Shown one piece after another: positions 36,357 to 45,314 of a stretch of 64,000 nucleotides of DNA. The notes under the pieces are model-generated. The model made no database searches, had not been told where the DNA came from, and saw only the letters and a program-made list of their open reading frames with translations. Positions within the stretch are counted from its first letter, which is position 1; the number at the start of each line of letters is the position of its first letter. A program made the position numbers and the translations under genes. This stretch comes from DATJOJ01 sp035507035 (GTDB lineage Bacteria > Acidobacteriota > Terriglobia > Terriglobales > Acidobacteriaceae): NCBI GenBank assembly GCA_035507035.1, contig DATJOJ010000011.1, forward strand, positions 124,001 to 188,000, read 5' to 3'.

Positions 36357-37375
36357 GCCATATTTTTGACGCATTGCAAAGAGCGGAAACGGAACGCTCT
36401 GGGGCTGAGCTCGACGATTTTGCTCTGGCCAATGAGTTGCTGAAGCTCGCTGAAGCGGAAGCAACCTCCATTGCTGAGCGTCAAGCACCGCCGCCACCAA
36501 TCCAAGTGCCAGAAGCGCGCACAGCGGAGCCAGCCCATGCGGCCGGGACTCCCGAGCGCGGTATGACTGAGAGCCGGCTCGTAGAGTCCATAATTCCGCC
36601 GAAAATCAATTTCGAGCAGTTTGAAAATCTTCCAATCGTAATGTCGGCAAATTCCAAGCTGGTGTCAATAACAGAAAAAGACAGTTTGGCTGCCGAGAAG
36701 TTTCGATTCCTGGCAGTGCGCTTGCGGCAACTTCAGCAAAGCCGTCAGCTCAAGAAACTGCTGATCACCAGCACGATTCCGGAAGAAGGTAAGACAACAG
36801 TCTCCGCGAATCTCGCCTGTACATTCGCGAGACGGAAGCAGCAGAGAACTTTGATCCTTGAAGGAGACCTCAGGCGCCCGACCTTGGCTAAGCAGTTTGG
36901 TTTGGGCCGAGTCCCTGGATTAAGCGAGTACTTGCAGGGCGAGTCCGATGTCATTCATAGCATCTATCGCCTCGATGCTCTGGGGCTGTGGATTTTGCCC
37001 GCCGGCAGAGCACCACAAAATCCTCTGGAATTGATGCAGGCTGGCAAGCTCTCACCGTTAATGGATCAACTTTGCAATTGGTTCGACTGGATCGTCATCG
37101 ACAGTCCTCCCGTGCTGCCACTCGCTGATACCAGCGTTTGGGCGAGGGTGGCGGATGGCGTTCTTATCGTCGCAAGGCCGGGAAAAACGGAGAAGCACCA
37201 TCTTCAGCGGGGTGTCGAGGCACTCGACCGTTCCAAACTTCTCGGTGCACTGATCAATAGCTCTGCGAATGTAGCTCGCAGCAACTACTACTACCGGTAT
37301 GGTCCGAAGTCGCAAGAATCCACAAAGGAGACTTCGGAGACTCCAGTCGAAGTCGGTAATTCTGCTCGTTCGTAA
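36353..37375 (+). CDS. Bacterial tyrosine kinase (CpsD/CapB-type)
   Basis: 340 aa, ATG inside a 4-bp overlap. Residues 1-100 are a variable, Ala/Glu-rich segment starting MSHIFDALQRAE. The BY-kinase core follows: Walker A STIPEEGKTT (140-149), Walker A' LILEGDLRRP (167-176), Walker B WIVIDSPPV (246-254). The C-terminus has a small tyrosine cluster NYYYRYG (311-317), shorter than the cluster of Wzc but in the expected place for autophosphorylation. It works with the Wzz-like protein encoded at 33763 to cycle EPS assembly. The 111 bp after it contain no gene. Confidence 0.92.
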   Translation: MSHIFDALQRAETERSGAELDDFALANELLKLAEAEATSIAERQAPPPPIQVPEARTAEPAHAAGTPERGMTESRLVESIIPPKINFEQFENLPIVMSANSKLVSITEKDSLAAEKFRFLAVRLRQLQQSRQLKKLLITSTIPEEGKTTVSANLACTFARRKQQRTLILEGDLRRPTLAKQFGLGRVPGLSEYLQGESDVIHSIYRLDALGLWILPAGRAPQNPLELMQAGKLSPLMDQLCNWFDWIVIDSPPVLPLADTSVWARVADGVLIVARPGKTEKHHLQRGVEALDRSKLLGALINSSANVARSNYYYRYGPKSQESTKETSETPVEVGNSARS

Positions 37376-37486
37376 TTCGTAAGGCTGCAACACATCCCTC
37401 CAAAACATTTCGAAACTGAAACAACTCAGAACAAAGTCGTTTTTGCCCACTGGGAAAACCTTGGCAGCACAAAACAGGAGGAAGTC

Positions 37487-38641
37487 GTGAATCTGCGACG
37501 CTCAGGTAACGGATCAGCTCTCAGCCCGCTCGCGCTGGAAGGAAAAGCGACGGCGGAGCGCGAGATTTTGGACGAACCGTCTTTTAAGAGAATGATCTCG
37601 CTCGAGCGAAAAAGGACGGAACGCTCCGGCAATCCGTTTCTGTTGATGCTCGTGGATATGGGCGAGCATCCGCTTTCGGCAAAGACTTCGAAGACCCTGG
37701 GCCAGATTCAAGCCGCGCTTGCGATCACCACGCGGGAAACTGATGTTACTGGCTGGTATAAGCAGGAGGCCATAGTTGGCGTCATGTTCACGGATATTGG
37801 CGTGGAGGGCAAAGCGACGATCCTGAGCACGCTCATCAGCCGCGTCAGTGAAACCTTGCGCAGCCAGCTAACGCTTGAGCAGTTCAACCGGGTGAGCATC
37901 TCGTTCCATGTCTATCCGGAAGAGTGGGATCACGATTCACCGCAAAGGCCGAGCAATCCCGCGCTCTATCCTGACCTTTCGAAGCGCGATGAGGTGCGCA
38001 AATCGTTTCGGGCGATGAAGCGCGCAATGGATGTTGCTGGCAGCTTGCTGGCGCTTATTGTTTTGGCGCCAATCTTTCTGGTGATCGCGATTGCGATCAA
38101 GTTGACCTCGAAAGGCCCGGTCCTGTTTCGTCAGCCTCGAGTAGGACAACACGGGGCTTCGTTCACATTTCTAAAGTTCAGATCGATGCACGTCAACAAC
38201 GACGCAAGCCGGCACAAAGAATTTGTAACCAAGCTGATCGCCGGAAGGGCTGAGCAACGTCCTGCCAACGGCAATGGAGAAGTGGTTTACAAGCTGACAA
38301 ATGACTCCAGAATCACGCCGGTCGGCGCGTTCCTGCGTAAGACCAGCTTGGATGAACTTCCGCAGTTTTTGAACGTCCTCAAAGGCGAGATGTCGCTGGT
38401 TGGCCCTCGTCCGGCGATCGCCTACGAAGTAGAAGCCTATGACACTTGGCATCGGCGCCGCGTGCTCGAAGCCAAGCCCGGAATCACCGGGTTGTGGCAG
38501 ATCTGCGGTCGCAGCCGGGTGAAGTTTGATGACATGGTTCGGCTTGACTTGCGCTACGCAAGGAACTGGACACCCTGGCTCGATCTCCAAATCCTGATGC
38601 GCACACCGCGTGCTGTCGTCACAGGCACCGGTGCCCTCTAA
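37487..38641 (+). CDS. Initiating sugar transferase with degenerate GGDEF-like N-terminus
   Basis: 384 aa, GTG start three bases after AGGAGGAA. Residues 176-384 are the bacterial sugar transferase domain: one membrane helix (AMDVAGSLLALIVLAPIFLVIAIAI), then KGPVLFRQPRVGQHG, KFRSM, the LRKTSLDELPQFLNVLKGEMSLVGPRP block and KPGITGLWQICGRS. It would move a sugar phosphate to undecaprenyl phosphate to start the repeat unit. Residues about 30-145 (FKRMISLERKRTERSGNPFLLMLVDM...TTRETDVTGWYKQEAIVGVMFTD) follow a nucleotide-cyclase/GGDEF pattern without a GGDEF signature. A regulatory or scaffold role is inferred. Confidence 0.92.
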   Translation: MNLRRSGNGSALSPLALEGKATAEREILDEPSFKRMISLERKRTERSGNPFLLMLVDMGEHPLSAKTSKTLGQIQAALAITTRETDVTGWYKQEAIVGVMFTDIGVEGKATILSTLISRVSETLRSQLTLEQFNRVSISFHVYPEEWDHDSPQRPSNPALYPDLSKRDEVRKSFRAMKRAMDVAGSLLALIVLAPIFLVIAIAIKLTSKGPVLFRQPRVGQHGASFTFLKFRSMHVNNDASRHKEFVTKLIAGRAEQRPANGNGEVVYKLTNDSRITPVGAFLRKTSLDELPQFLNVLKGEMSLVGPRPAIAYEVEAYDTWHRRRVLEAKPGITGLWQICGRSRVKFDDMVRLDLRYARNWTPWLDLQILMRTPRAVVTGTGAL

Positions 38642-38733
38642 AAATAACTGAGCAGTCTGAAGAACTCACGCCCTCCCTGTAGAACGCTCCCAACTTAAAT
38701 CGACTAACGGCAATTTTCGAAGGGCGGCCAACA

Positions 38734-39807
38734 ATGATTAATTTCGGCGTAATTGGATACGGCTACTGGGGTCCGAACGTGGTTCGGAACCTCGAGCATA
38801 CCGACGGATGCAAGGTCGTCGGCATCTGTGACAAGAGCCCCACTTCGCGCAAGCGTGCGCAGAAAGCTCACCCTGCGATTCCGGTGACGGCACAACCGGA
38901 AGATTTGATTTCATCTGGCGAAACTGACGCGATTGCCGTCATCACGCCGGTCTGGACGCATTACGACCTAGCAAAGGCAGCCCTGGAGAATGGCAAGCAT
39001 GTGTTTGTGGAAAAACCTTTCACCAGCGACTCCGCCCAAGCGGAGGAACTCATCGATTTAGCTGCCCGGAAGAACTTGAAGATCATGGTCGACCACACCT
39101 TCTTGTTTACGGGGGCGGTCAAGAAGATCCGGGAGCTATTGAAGGACGGCACGCTCGGTAGCGTCTACTACTACGATTCCACCCGCGTTAATCTCGGACT
39201 TTTCCAGCACGACGTGAACGTTGTTTGGGACCTCGCGCCCCACGATCTATCGATTATCGATCACCTAATTGCCGAAAATCCGGAAGCTGTTTCGGCCACC
39301 GGCCAAACGCACCTGAACGGTTTAGAAGACGTTGCTTTCATTACTATTTATTTCCCAAACAAAATTATCGCCCACATCAACGTGAATTGGCTGTCGCCGG
39401 TGAAGGTCCGCACGACTCTGATCGGCGGTGAAAAGAAGATGCTGGTTTGGAACGATCTCGAGGCGGACGAGAAAATCAAGATCTATGACAAGGGCATCAA
39501 CGTCACAAACCAACAAGGTCTGTATAACCTCCTTGTGAACTATCGCTCCGGCGATATGTGGTCGCCAAAAGTTGAGCAAGGTGAGGCGCTGAGCCAGGAA
39601 ATGGCCTACTTTGCAGACTGCATTAAAAACGACAAAGTCGCGTTCAACGACGGACTTGCTGGACTCCGAGTCGTTAAGCTTCTCGAATCCGCTACCAAAT
39701 CCCTTCGTCAACGCGGAGCTTTAGTGTACCTGGATACACCCCACATCAAGCCATCGCACGAGGACAAGTCGTTTGTCACTGCTGCAAACACGCAAGTTGC
39801 CGGGTAA
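38734..39807 (+). CDS. Gfo/Idh/MocA NDP-sugar 3-dehydrogenase (WlbA/WbpB-like)
   Basis: 357 aa. N-terminal Rossmann fold (NFGVIGYGYWGPNVVRNLEH, then CKVVGICDKSP), the conserved EKPF motif near residue 93 with the catalytic Lys, and a C-terminal alpha/beta domain with the 'WDLAPHDLSIIDHLI' active-site stretch. Together with the acyltransferase and aminotransferase immediately downstream it matches the WlbA-WlbB-WlbC / WbpB-WbpD-WbpE set, which turns UDP-GlcNAcA into UDP-GlcNAc3NAcA. It would oxidise C3 of the UDP-uronic acid. SD AAGGGCGG is six bases before ATG. Confidence 0.9.
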   Translation: MINFGVIGYGYWGPNVVRNLEHTDGCKVVGICDKSPTSRKRAQKAHPAIPVTAQPEDLISSGETDAIAVITPVWTHYDLAKAALENGKHVFVEKPFTSDSAQAEELIDLAARKNLKIMVDHTFLFTGAVKKIRELLKDGTLGSVYYYDSTRVNLGLFQHDVNVVWDLAPHDLSIIDHLIAENPEAVSATGQTHLNGLEDVAFITIYFPNKIIAHINVNWLSPVKVRTTLIGGEKKMLVWNDLEADEKIKIYDKGINVTNQQGLYNLLVNYRSGDMWSPKVEQGEALSQEMAYFADCIKNDKVAFNDGLAGLRVVKLLESATKSLRQRGALVYLDTPHIKPSHEDKSFVTAANTQVAG

Positions 39808-39818
39808 CACCCATTCTC

Positions 39819-40313
39819 ATGGACTCATTCAACAGCATTGCGCCAGACGTAAAGCTGGGTCAAGGCGTCAGGCTATCGAAGTTCATCAACCTCTATGGCT
39901 GTGAAGTGGGCGATGACACCAAGATCGGCGCCTTCGTTGAAATTCAGAAAAACGCCAAGATCGGCAAGTGCTGCAAGATTTCGAGCCACACCTTTATATG
40001 TGAAGGCGTCACCATCGAGGACAACGTCTTTATCGGACACAGCGTCACGTTTATCAACGATAGCTATCCGCGCGCCACGACGAACGGCACCCTTCAGACC
40101 GAAGCGGATTGGAAGGTCGAACGGACCGTCATTAAGAAAGGCGCGTCGATCGGTTCGGGAACCACAATTCTCGCCAACCTCACGGTGGGAGAGAATGCGA
40201 TCGTCGGCGCCGGTAGCATGGTCACGAAAGATGTTCCCGCCAACAGCATCGTTGCGGGAAATCCTGCAAAAGTTTTGCGTTATATGGACCAGACCCTGGA
40301 GGTCACAAAGTGA
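39819..40313 (+). CDS. Left-handed beta-helix N-acetyltransferase (WlbB/WbpD-like)
   Basis: 164 aa built from hexapeptide repeats (VKLGQGV, TKIGAFVEIQKNAKIGKCCKISSHTFICEGVTIEDNVFIGHSVTF, ASIGSGTTILANLTVGENAIVGAGSMVTKDVPANSIVAGNPAKVLRYM). The NDSYPRATTNG loop after the first coils is characteristic of the WbpD/WlbB group, which acetylates the 3-amino group of UDP-GlcNAc3NA. It lies 11 bp after the oxidoreductase and overlaps the aminotransferase by 4 bp (GTGA). The acyl group is presumed acetyl. Confidence 0.9.
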   Translation: MDSFNSIAPDVKLGQGVRLSKFINLYGCEVGDDTKIGAFVEIQKNAKIGKCCKISSHTFICEGVTIEDNVFIGHSVTFINDSYPRATTNGTLQTEADWKVERTVIKKGASIGSGTTILANLTVGENAIVGAGSMVTKDVPANSIVAGNPAKVLRYMDQTLEVTK

Positions 40314-41542
40314 GCCTTAATTCGAATATTCCGTTTCTCGACCTTATCACTCCTCATGTAGAACTCGAGCAAGAACTCACCCAGGTATTTCAAAAAGCGC
40401 TGCGTACGGCCGGATTTATCGGTGGCCCGATGGTGGAAGACTTCGAAAAAGCGTTTGCCGGTTTTTGCGATAGCAAGCATGCAGTGGCCATCAACAGCGG
40501 AACCGATGCATTGCGTTTTGCCCTGATGGCATGCGGTGTCAAGCCCGGAGATGTCGTGATCACCGTGCCGCACACGTTTATTGCGACGACAGAGGCAATC
40601 TCTCAAGTGGGCGCTCTACCAGAGTTTGTCGATATTGACGAGCGCACCTACAACATGGATCCGGTCAAGCTGCAGGACTATCTCGAAAATCAGTGCGTGG
40701 CGGATGGTCTCGGCCGACCGATCAGCCGCAGAAACGGTCGTCCGGTTACCGCGATCCTTCCGGTTCATCTCTACGGACAGTGCGTTGACATGGATGCGAT
40801 CTCCGACCTTGCCGAACGCTATGGGCTGATCGTCTTCGAAGATGCTTGTCAGGCACATGGGGCCGAATATTTCTCAAAGAAACATAATCGCTGGCTGAAA
40901 GCCGGCTCGATGGCCAAAGCGGCTGCCTTCAGTTTTTATCCGGGGAAAAACCTGGGAGCTTGCGGCGAAGCCGGAGCAGTCACGACTAACGATTCCGCGA
41001 TCGCGGAAAAGATCAAAATGCTGCGCGATCACGGCCAGGCCAAAAAGTACTACCACGACATCGAAGGCTATAACGGTCGGCTGGATGCGATTCAGGCTGG
41101 TTTGCTGCACGTCAAGCTATCGCATCTCGCGAAGTGGAACGAACAGCGTCGCGAACATGCTGCCGAGTATCGCCTTTTGCTGACGGCGGCAAATTGCGGC
41201 ATCAAGGCGGTGTATGAGCCGGAGTGGTCGAAAGCCGTATACCACTTATATGTGGTCCGCACCGACGACCGCGAAGGCTTGATGAACCACCTGAAGAACG
41301 CCGGCATTGGAACGGGAATTCACTATCCGATTCCGCTCCATCTGCAGAAAGCGTATGCGTCGCTGAACTACCGGCCGGGCGATTTTCCGGCAACGGAGAG
41401 AATTGCGGCCGAGATCGTATCCCTTCCGATGTTTCCGCAACTTACGAAAGAACAGCAGTTCCGCGTTGTTGAAGGGATGAAGGCATTCAGTCGGCTCCGC
41501 AAGAAGACGGAGCCCGATTCTCTGGTTGCCGCGGGAAAGTAG
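40310..41542 (+). CDS. DegT/DnrJ/EryC1-type sugar aminotransferase (WlbC/WbpE-like)
   Basis: 410 aa, GTG start within a 4-bp overlap. PLP-dependent fold: MVEDFEKAFAGFCDSKHAVAINSGTDALRFALMACGVKPGD, LIVFEDACQAHGA, the Schiff-base Lys in FSFYPGKNLGACGEAGAV, then the C-terminal EPEWSKAVYHLYVVRT and GIHYPIPLHLQKAY segments. Expected to transaminate the 3-keto UDP-uronate made by the enzyme two genes upstream, using glutamate. Residues about 110-150 carry an insertion (QDYLENQCVADGLGRPISRRNGRPV) slightly longer than usual in the family. Confidence 0.92.
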   Translation: MSLNSNIPFLDLITPHVELEQELTQVFQKALRTAGFIGGPMVEDFEKAFAGFCDSKHAVAINSGTDALRFALMACGVKPGDVVITVPHTFIATTEAISQVGALPEFVDIDERTYNMDPVKLQDYLENQCVADGLGRPISRRNGRPVTAILPVHLYGQCVDMDAISDLAERYGLIVFEDACQAHGAEYFSKKHNRWLKAGSMAKAAAFSFYPGKNLGACGEAGAVTTNDSAIAEKIKMLRDHGQAKKYYHDIEGYNGRLDAIQAGLLHVKLSHLAKWNEQRREHAAEYRLLLTAANCGIKAVYEPEWSKAVYHLYVVRTDDREGLMNHLKNAGIGTGIHYPIPLHLQKAYASLNYRPGDFPATERIAAEIVSLPMFPQLTKEQQFRVVEGMKAFSRLRKKTEPDSLVAAGK

Positions 41543-41591
41543 CATCTAGTCGTCACAAATCTTCCTCGAGCTCCGTCAAAAGGAACTTTCA

Positions 41592-43022
41592 ATGAAAATA
41601 TCAGTAATCGGTGCAGGGTATGTCGGTCTTACAACCGCTGCCTGTCTGGGACAGGTCGGGCACGACGTCTTCTGCAGTGAAAGCGACAAAGAGAAGCTCA
41701 GCAAACTGCAAAGCGGGGTTATGCCCTTGTTTGAGCCTCACCTCGAGGAGGTCATCCAATCTACCCGAGAAGCCGGGCGACTGCGCTTCGGGTCGACCGA
41801 AGAGGCAATCGAATGGGGCGACGCAATCTTCATTTGCGTAGGTACTCCTCCGCTGCCCAACGGGGATGCCGATTTATCCGCCATCGAGGCGGTCGCACTC
41901 GCCATCGCGAAGCGAGCATCCGGATATCGGTTGGTCATCGAAAAGAGTACGGTGCCGGTCCAGACCGGTTCACAACTCAAGAAACATCTGTCTTTACATC
42001 GCAGCAAGGGTTTGAAGTGCGATGTGGCGTCGAATCCAGAGTTCCTTCGCGAAGGAACCTCGGTTGAGGATTTTCTTCACCCCGAACGGATCGTGGTCGG
42101 GGTCGATTCGCCTCGAGCGGAGAGCATTCTGCGGGAAATTTACGAGCCCATCGTTAAGCAGACCTTCACCTGCCCGATTCACACGGACTGCGAGAAAAAC
42201 GGTGAGCCAATCTTCCTGGTGACCGATATCGGATCGGCTGAATTGATCAAGCACGCGTCCAATTCCTTCCTGGCTATGAAGATTTCTTACATCAACATGG
42301 TGGCGAATCTGTGCGAAATCGTCGGAGCCGACGTAACCAAGGTTGCTCAGGGAATGGGCCTGGACGCGCGCATCGGATCGTTTTTTCTGAGCCCCGGAAT
42401 TGGATTTGGCGGATTCTGTTTCCCCAAGGATGTGCAGGCGTTCATCCGCATCGCTGAAAAATCCGGCTGCGATTTCTCGTTGCTCAAGGAAGTCGAGAAG
42501 ATCAATCAGGGCCGGATCGGGCACGTCGTGGAGAAGCTTCGCAATGAGCTCTGGGTGCTGCGGGGCAAGAGGATCGCCCTCTGGGGGCTGGCGTTCAAAC
42601 CCAACACCGACGACATACGCTTTGCTCCCTCGATTGCCCTAGTTTCGTCGCTGCTCCAGGAAGGTGCGGAGGTTCGCGCCTACGACCCAGAAGCGATGGA
42701 GAAGGCGAAATCGGTACTTCCGAACATCACCTACTGCGCGGATCCTTACGAAGCGGCCCAAGGCGCGGATGCCTTAGTAATCGTTACGGAATGGGACGAG
42801 TTCCGCCGGCCGGATTGGGATCGGCTCAGATCGTCAATCGAACGCCCGCTCATTATCGATGGTCGAAACGTGTTGGAACCGGCAGAAGTTACGCGGCAAG
42901 GATTTCATTATGTCAGCGTCGGTCGCCAGGCGCTTTCACCTGCAGAATCGTCTTCGGAAACGGATGACCGCCACACGGTCGCTGGAGTACGAAATCAACC
43001 CGCCGATGTCTTAGCAAGCTGA
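41592..43022 (+). CDS. UDP-glucose/UDP-N-acetylglucosamine 6-dehydrogenase family
   Basis: 476 aa, AAGGA seven bases before ATG. NAD-binding GAGYVGLTTAACL (8-20), FICVGTPP, the ASNPEFLREGTSVEDFLHPERIVVG block, ELIKHASNSFLAMKISYINMVANLCE, catalytic Cys in GIGFGGFCFPKD (usually GGSCFPKD), and the C-terminal LWGLAFKPNTDDIRFAPS domain. The GxGG(S)CFPKD form is that of UDP-glucose dehydrogenases. The WbpA type that oxidises UDP-GlcNAc has a different signature (GHCIPVDP). The neighbours suggest the product feeds the WlbA-like oxidoreductase, but the sequence favours UDP-glucuronate, so the exact substrate is open. The C-terminal ~25 residues are extra and polar. Confidence 0.92.
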   Translation: MKISVIGAGYVGLTTAACLGQVGHDVFCSESDKEKLSKLQSGVMPLFEPHLEEVIQSTREAGRLRFGSTEEAIEWGDAIFICVGTPPLPNGDADLSAIEAVALAIAKRASGYRLVIEKSTVPVQTGSQLKKHLSLHRSKGLKCDVASNPEFLREGTSVEDFLHPERIVVGVDSPRAESILREIYEPIVKQTFTCPIHTDCEKNGEPIFLVTDIGSAELIKHASNSFLAMKISYINMVANLCEIVGADVTKVAQGMGLDARIGSFFLSPGIGFGGFCFPKDVQAFIRIAEKSGCDFSLLKEVEKINQGRIGHVVEKLRNELWVLRGKRIALWGLAFKPNTDDIRFAPSIALVSSLLQEGAEVRAYDPEAMEKAKSVLPNITYCADPYEAAQGADALVIVTEWDEFRRPDWDRLRSSIERPLIIDGRNVLEPAEVTRQGFHYVSVGRQALSPAESSSETDDRHTVAGVRNQPADVLAS

Positions 43023-43047
43023 TAGGTCTGTTCTCGCCGATAACTTT

Positions 43048-44178
43048 ATGTTACCCCTAGCAGTCAAGCCAGAGACGGAACCTACAACAAGTCTGCAACC
43101 GGTTCCGCATGATGTTTCGAGAACAGAGGTCCGTGCTAAAACGGTCTGGATTGACCTGGATAATTCTCCGCACGTACCTTTCTTCGCACCTATTATTGAA
43201 GAACTCGAGAAGGCCGGTTACTCCGTTCTCGTTACAGCTCGAGACTGCTTTCAGGTTTGCGATCTTGCCGACCTCTTGCATGTGAACTATCGCCGCGTTG
43301 GCCGCCACTACGGCAAGCATACGATCTGGAAGCTGACTGGACTTGGCTGGCGTGCCATGCAACTCATCCCGGCCGTACTGCGAAATCGGCCCGATCTTGC
43401 AATTTCTCACGGCTCCCGTTCCCAATTAGTCGCGGCAAATTTGCTCCGCATTCCCTCGGTTACGGTCGCGGACTATGAGTTCGCCAAAATCTGGATGGGG
43501 GTGCGGCCGACTTGGGTCATCACGCCGGAGATCATTCCGAGCGATCGCGTGCACTGCGCTCCCGACCGTATTTTGAAGTATCCCGGCATTAAGGAAGACG
43601 TTTATGTCCCAAGATTCAAGCCGGATTCTTCAATTCTTGCTGAACTCGGCTTGAAGCCGGAGTCGGAGATCATCGTGGTGATCCGGCCACCGGCAACGGA
43701 AGCTCATTACCACCGGCCGGAAACTGACGTGCTATTCGCAGCAGTCCTGCAGTTTCTCGGCAGCAAGCCCGAAGTGAAGATGGTCCTGCTGCCGCGAAAT
43801 CAAAACCAGGGATCTGACATTCGCTCAAAATGGAGCAAATTGTTTGCAAGCGGACAGGCGATGATTCCCGACCATGTTACTGATGGCCTCAACCTGATTT
43901 GGCATTCTGATCTGGTCATTAGCGGCGGAGGAACCATGAACCGCGAAGCTGCGGCGCTGGGTGTTCCCGTTTACAGCATTTTCCGCGGTGAGATCGGAGC
44001 CGTAGATCGCTATCTGGCGTCGACGGGAAGGCTCACTCTGATTGAACGTCCAGAAGAAGTTGCCACCAAGCTGTTATTAAAAAAGTGCGAACGCGATCAG
44101 GTCGTAAATGGTGCGGGGAATTCCGCGCTGCAGACAATCGTCGACCACGTCGAAGCCATACTCGCAAAAAGCAACTGA
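43048..44178 (+). CDS. DUF354-type GT-B fold protein
   Basis: 376 aa. After about 30 poorly conserved residues comes VWIDLDNSPHVPFFAPIIEELEKAGYSVLVTARD, the hallmark of the DUF354 family, which shares the GT-B fold with UDP-GlcNAc 2-epimerase and MurG-like glycosyltransferases. Further marks are ISHGSRSQLVAANLLRIPSVTVADYEFAK, the central PPATEAHYH segment, and the C-terminal HVTDGLNLIWHSDLVISGGGTMNREAAALGVPVYSIFRGEIGAVDRYL with a donor-site-like GGGT. Frequent in archaeal and bacterial polysaccharide loci. Function (transferase or epimerase) not established. Confidence 0.85.
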   Translation: MLPLAVKPETEPTTSLQPVPHDVSRTEVRAKTVWIDLDNSPHVPFFAPIIEELEKAGYSVLVTARDCFQVCDLADLLHVNYRRVGRHYGKHTIWKLTGLGWRAMQLIPAVLRNRPDLAISHGSRSQLVAANLLRIPSVTVADYEFAKIWMGVRPTWVITPEIIPSDRVHCAPDRILKYPGIKEDVYVPRFKPDSSILAELGLKPESEIIVVIRPPATEAHYHRPETDVLFAAVLQFLGSKPEVKMVLLPRNQNQGSDIRSKWSKLFASGQAMIPDHVTDGLNLIWHSDLVISGGGTMNREAAALGVPVYSIFRGEIGAVDRYLASTGRLTLIERPEEVATKLLLKKCERDQVVNGAGNSALQTIVDHVEAILAKSN

Positions 44179-44183
44179 CCCGC

Positions 44184-45299
44184 ATGCAAAACACCGCTAC
44201 CGCCGCTCCAGCAAGTCGAACTTCGCACCTGGTGGAGTTCGCTCTAAAAGGTCTTGCAGCGATGTATGACCCGGAAAAGCGGTTCTTCTGCCATCGCCTG
44301 GTCAAGACTTCGCGTGGAATGGTGAGAGAAGGAATTTCTCCGCGGTACACAATCATGACATTGCTTGGCCTGATGCGTGCTGAAGCCGCCGGCCTAGAGT
44401 CGCCGATCGATGTGGAAGAGACCACGGACCGGCTGCTTGCCGACACCGGCTGGGTCGACAATATCGGTGATCTGGGATTATTGCTCTGGCTGTGCGCAGT
44501 GAGTTCTCCTGAACGATTGAAACGCTGTACTTCGACTTTTGATCTTTCGACCGCTCTGCGGCGTTTTCCGGATGCGCGTCATTACTTGACCATGGAACTT
44601 TCCTGGTTTCTGACTGGACTGGCCGAAGCTAGTAAGGCACAAGGCAAAAGCAATTTTGAAATGCTTGCCAGAGAGACGTATGACTTGGTTCGGAAGAATC
44701 AGGGCGCGTTTGGGCTATTTGGCCATATGGGAACCTCGCAGTCACTAACCGGTTTTCTCCGCGGACGAGTGGGAAGTTTTGCTGACCAGGTCTATCCGAT
44801 CATCGCAATGAGCTATTTCTCGCGAGTATTCGGCGACGAAGAGGCGCGCGACAATGCGCTCCGCTGTGCCAACGCGATCTGCGAGCGCCAGGGCACGCTA
44901 GGACAGTGGTGGTGGCACTACGACTCGGCGAATGGCCGCGTGGTCGAACATTTCCCCGTTTACTCCGTCCATCAGCATGCAATGGGGCCGATGGCGCTGC
45001 TCGCCGCAGAAGAGGCATTCGATGTGGATTTTCAGGCGCCAATTCACCGCGGGCTGAAGTGGATTAACGGAGCCAATGAGATGAAGCAGGATCTCGAAGA
45101 CTCCGATGCCGGCGTGGTGTGGAGATGCATCACCCCACCCAATGCGGGCTCCTTTACTAAGGCAGTTCGCACCTTGATGGGTAGAGAGCCGCGCCAAGGA
45201 GCGTTTGAGATTTTGTACGAATGCCGCCCTTACGAATTGGGATGGCTGCTCTACGCGTTTGCTGGCCCTAGTTCTGCCGATCCGTCTCGACGCAATTAG
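44184..45299 (+). CDS. Unknown cytosolic helical protein of the EPS locus
   Basis: About 371 aa starting five bases after the previous stop, with no signal peptide or membrane helix. Repeating helical pairs (HLVEFALKGLAAMYD, YTIMTLLGLMRAEAAG, DLGLLLWLCAVS, LTMELSWFLTGLAEASKA, DQVYPIIAMSYFSRVFGDEEARDNALRCANAICERQG, YSVHQHAMGPMALLAAEEAF) are reminiscent of an (alpha/alpha)6 toroid, as in some glycosidases, lyases and epimerases. Conserved-looking W, H and D residues sit in 'GQWWWHYDSANGRVVEHFPVYSVHQHAM'. No family could be named. It lies between a GT-B protein and a FemAB-like transferase in a tight operon, so a role in precursor or chain modification is likely. Confidence 0.75.
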   Translation: MQNTATAAPASRTSHLVEFALKGLAAMYDPEKRFFCHRLVKTSRGMVREGISPRYTIMTLLGLMRAEAAGLESPIDVEETTDRLLADTGWVDNIGDLGLLLWLCAVSSPERLKRCTSTFDLSTALRRFPDARHYLTMELSWFLTGLAEASKAQGKSNFEMLARETYDLVRKNQGAFGLFGHMGTSQSLTGFLRGRVGSFADQVYPIIAMSYFSRVFGDEEARDNALRCANAICERQGTLGQWWWHYDSANGRVVEHFPVYSVHQHAMGPMALLAAEEAFDVDFQAPIHRGLKWINGANEMKQDLEDSDAGVVWRCITPPNAGSFTKAVRTLMGREPRQGAFEILYECRPYELGWLLYAFAGPSSADPSRRN

Positions 45300-45314
45300 A
45301 TTTCAGGACACATC

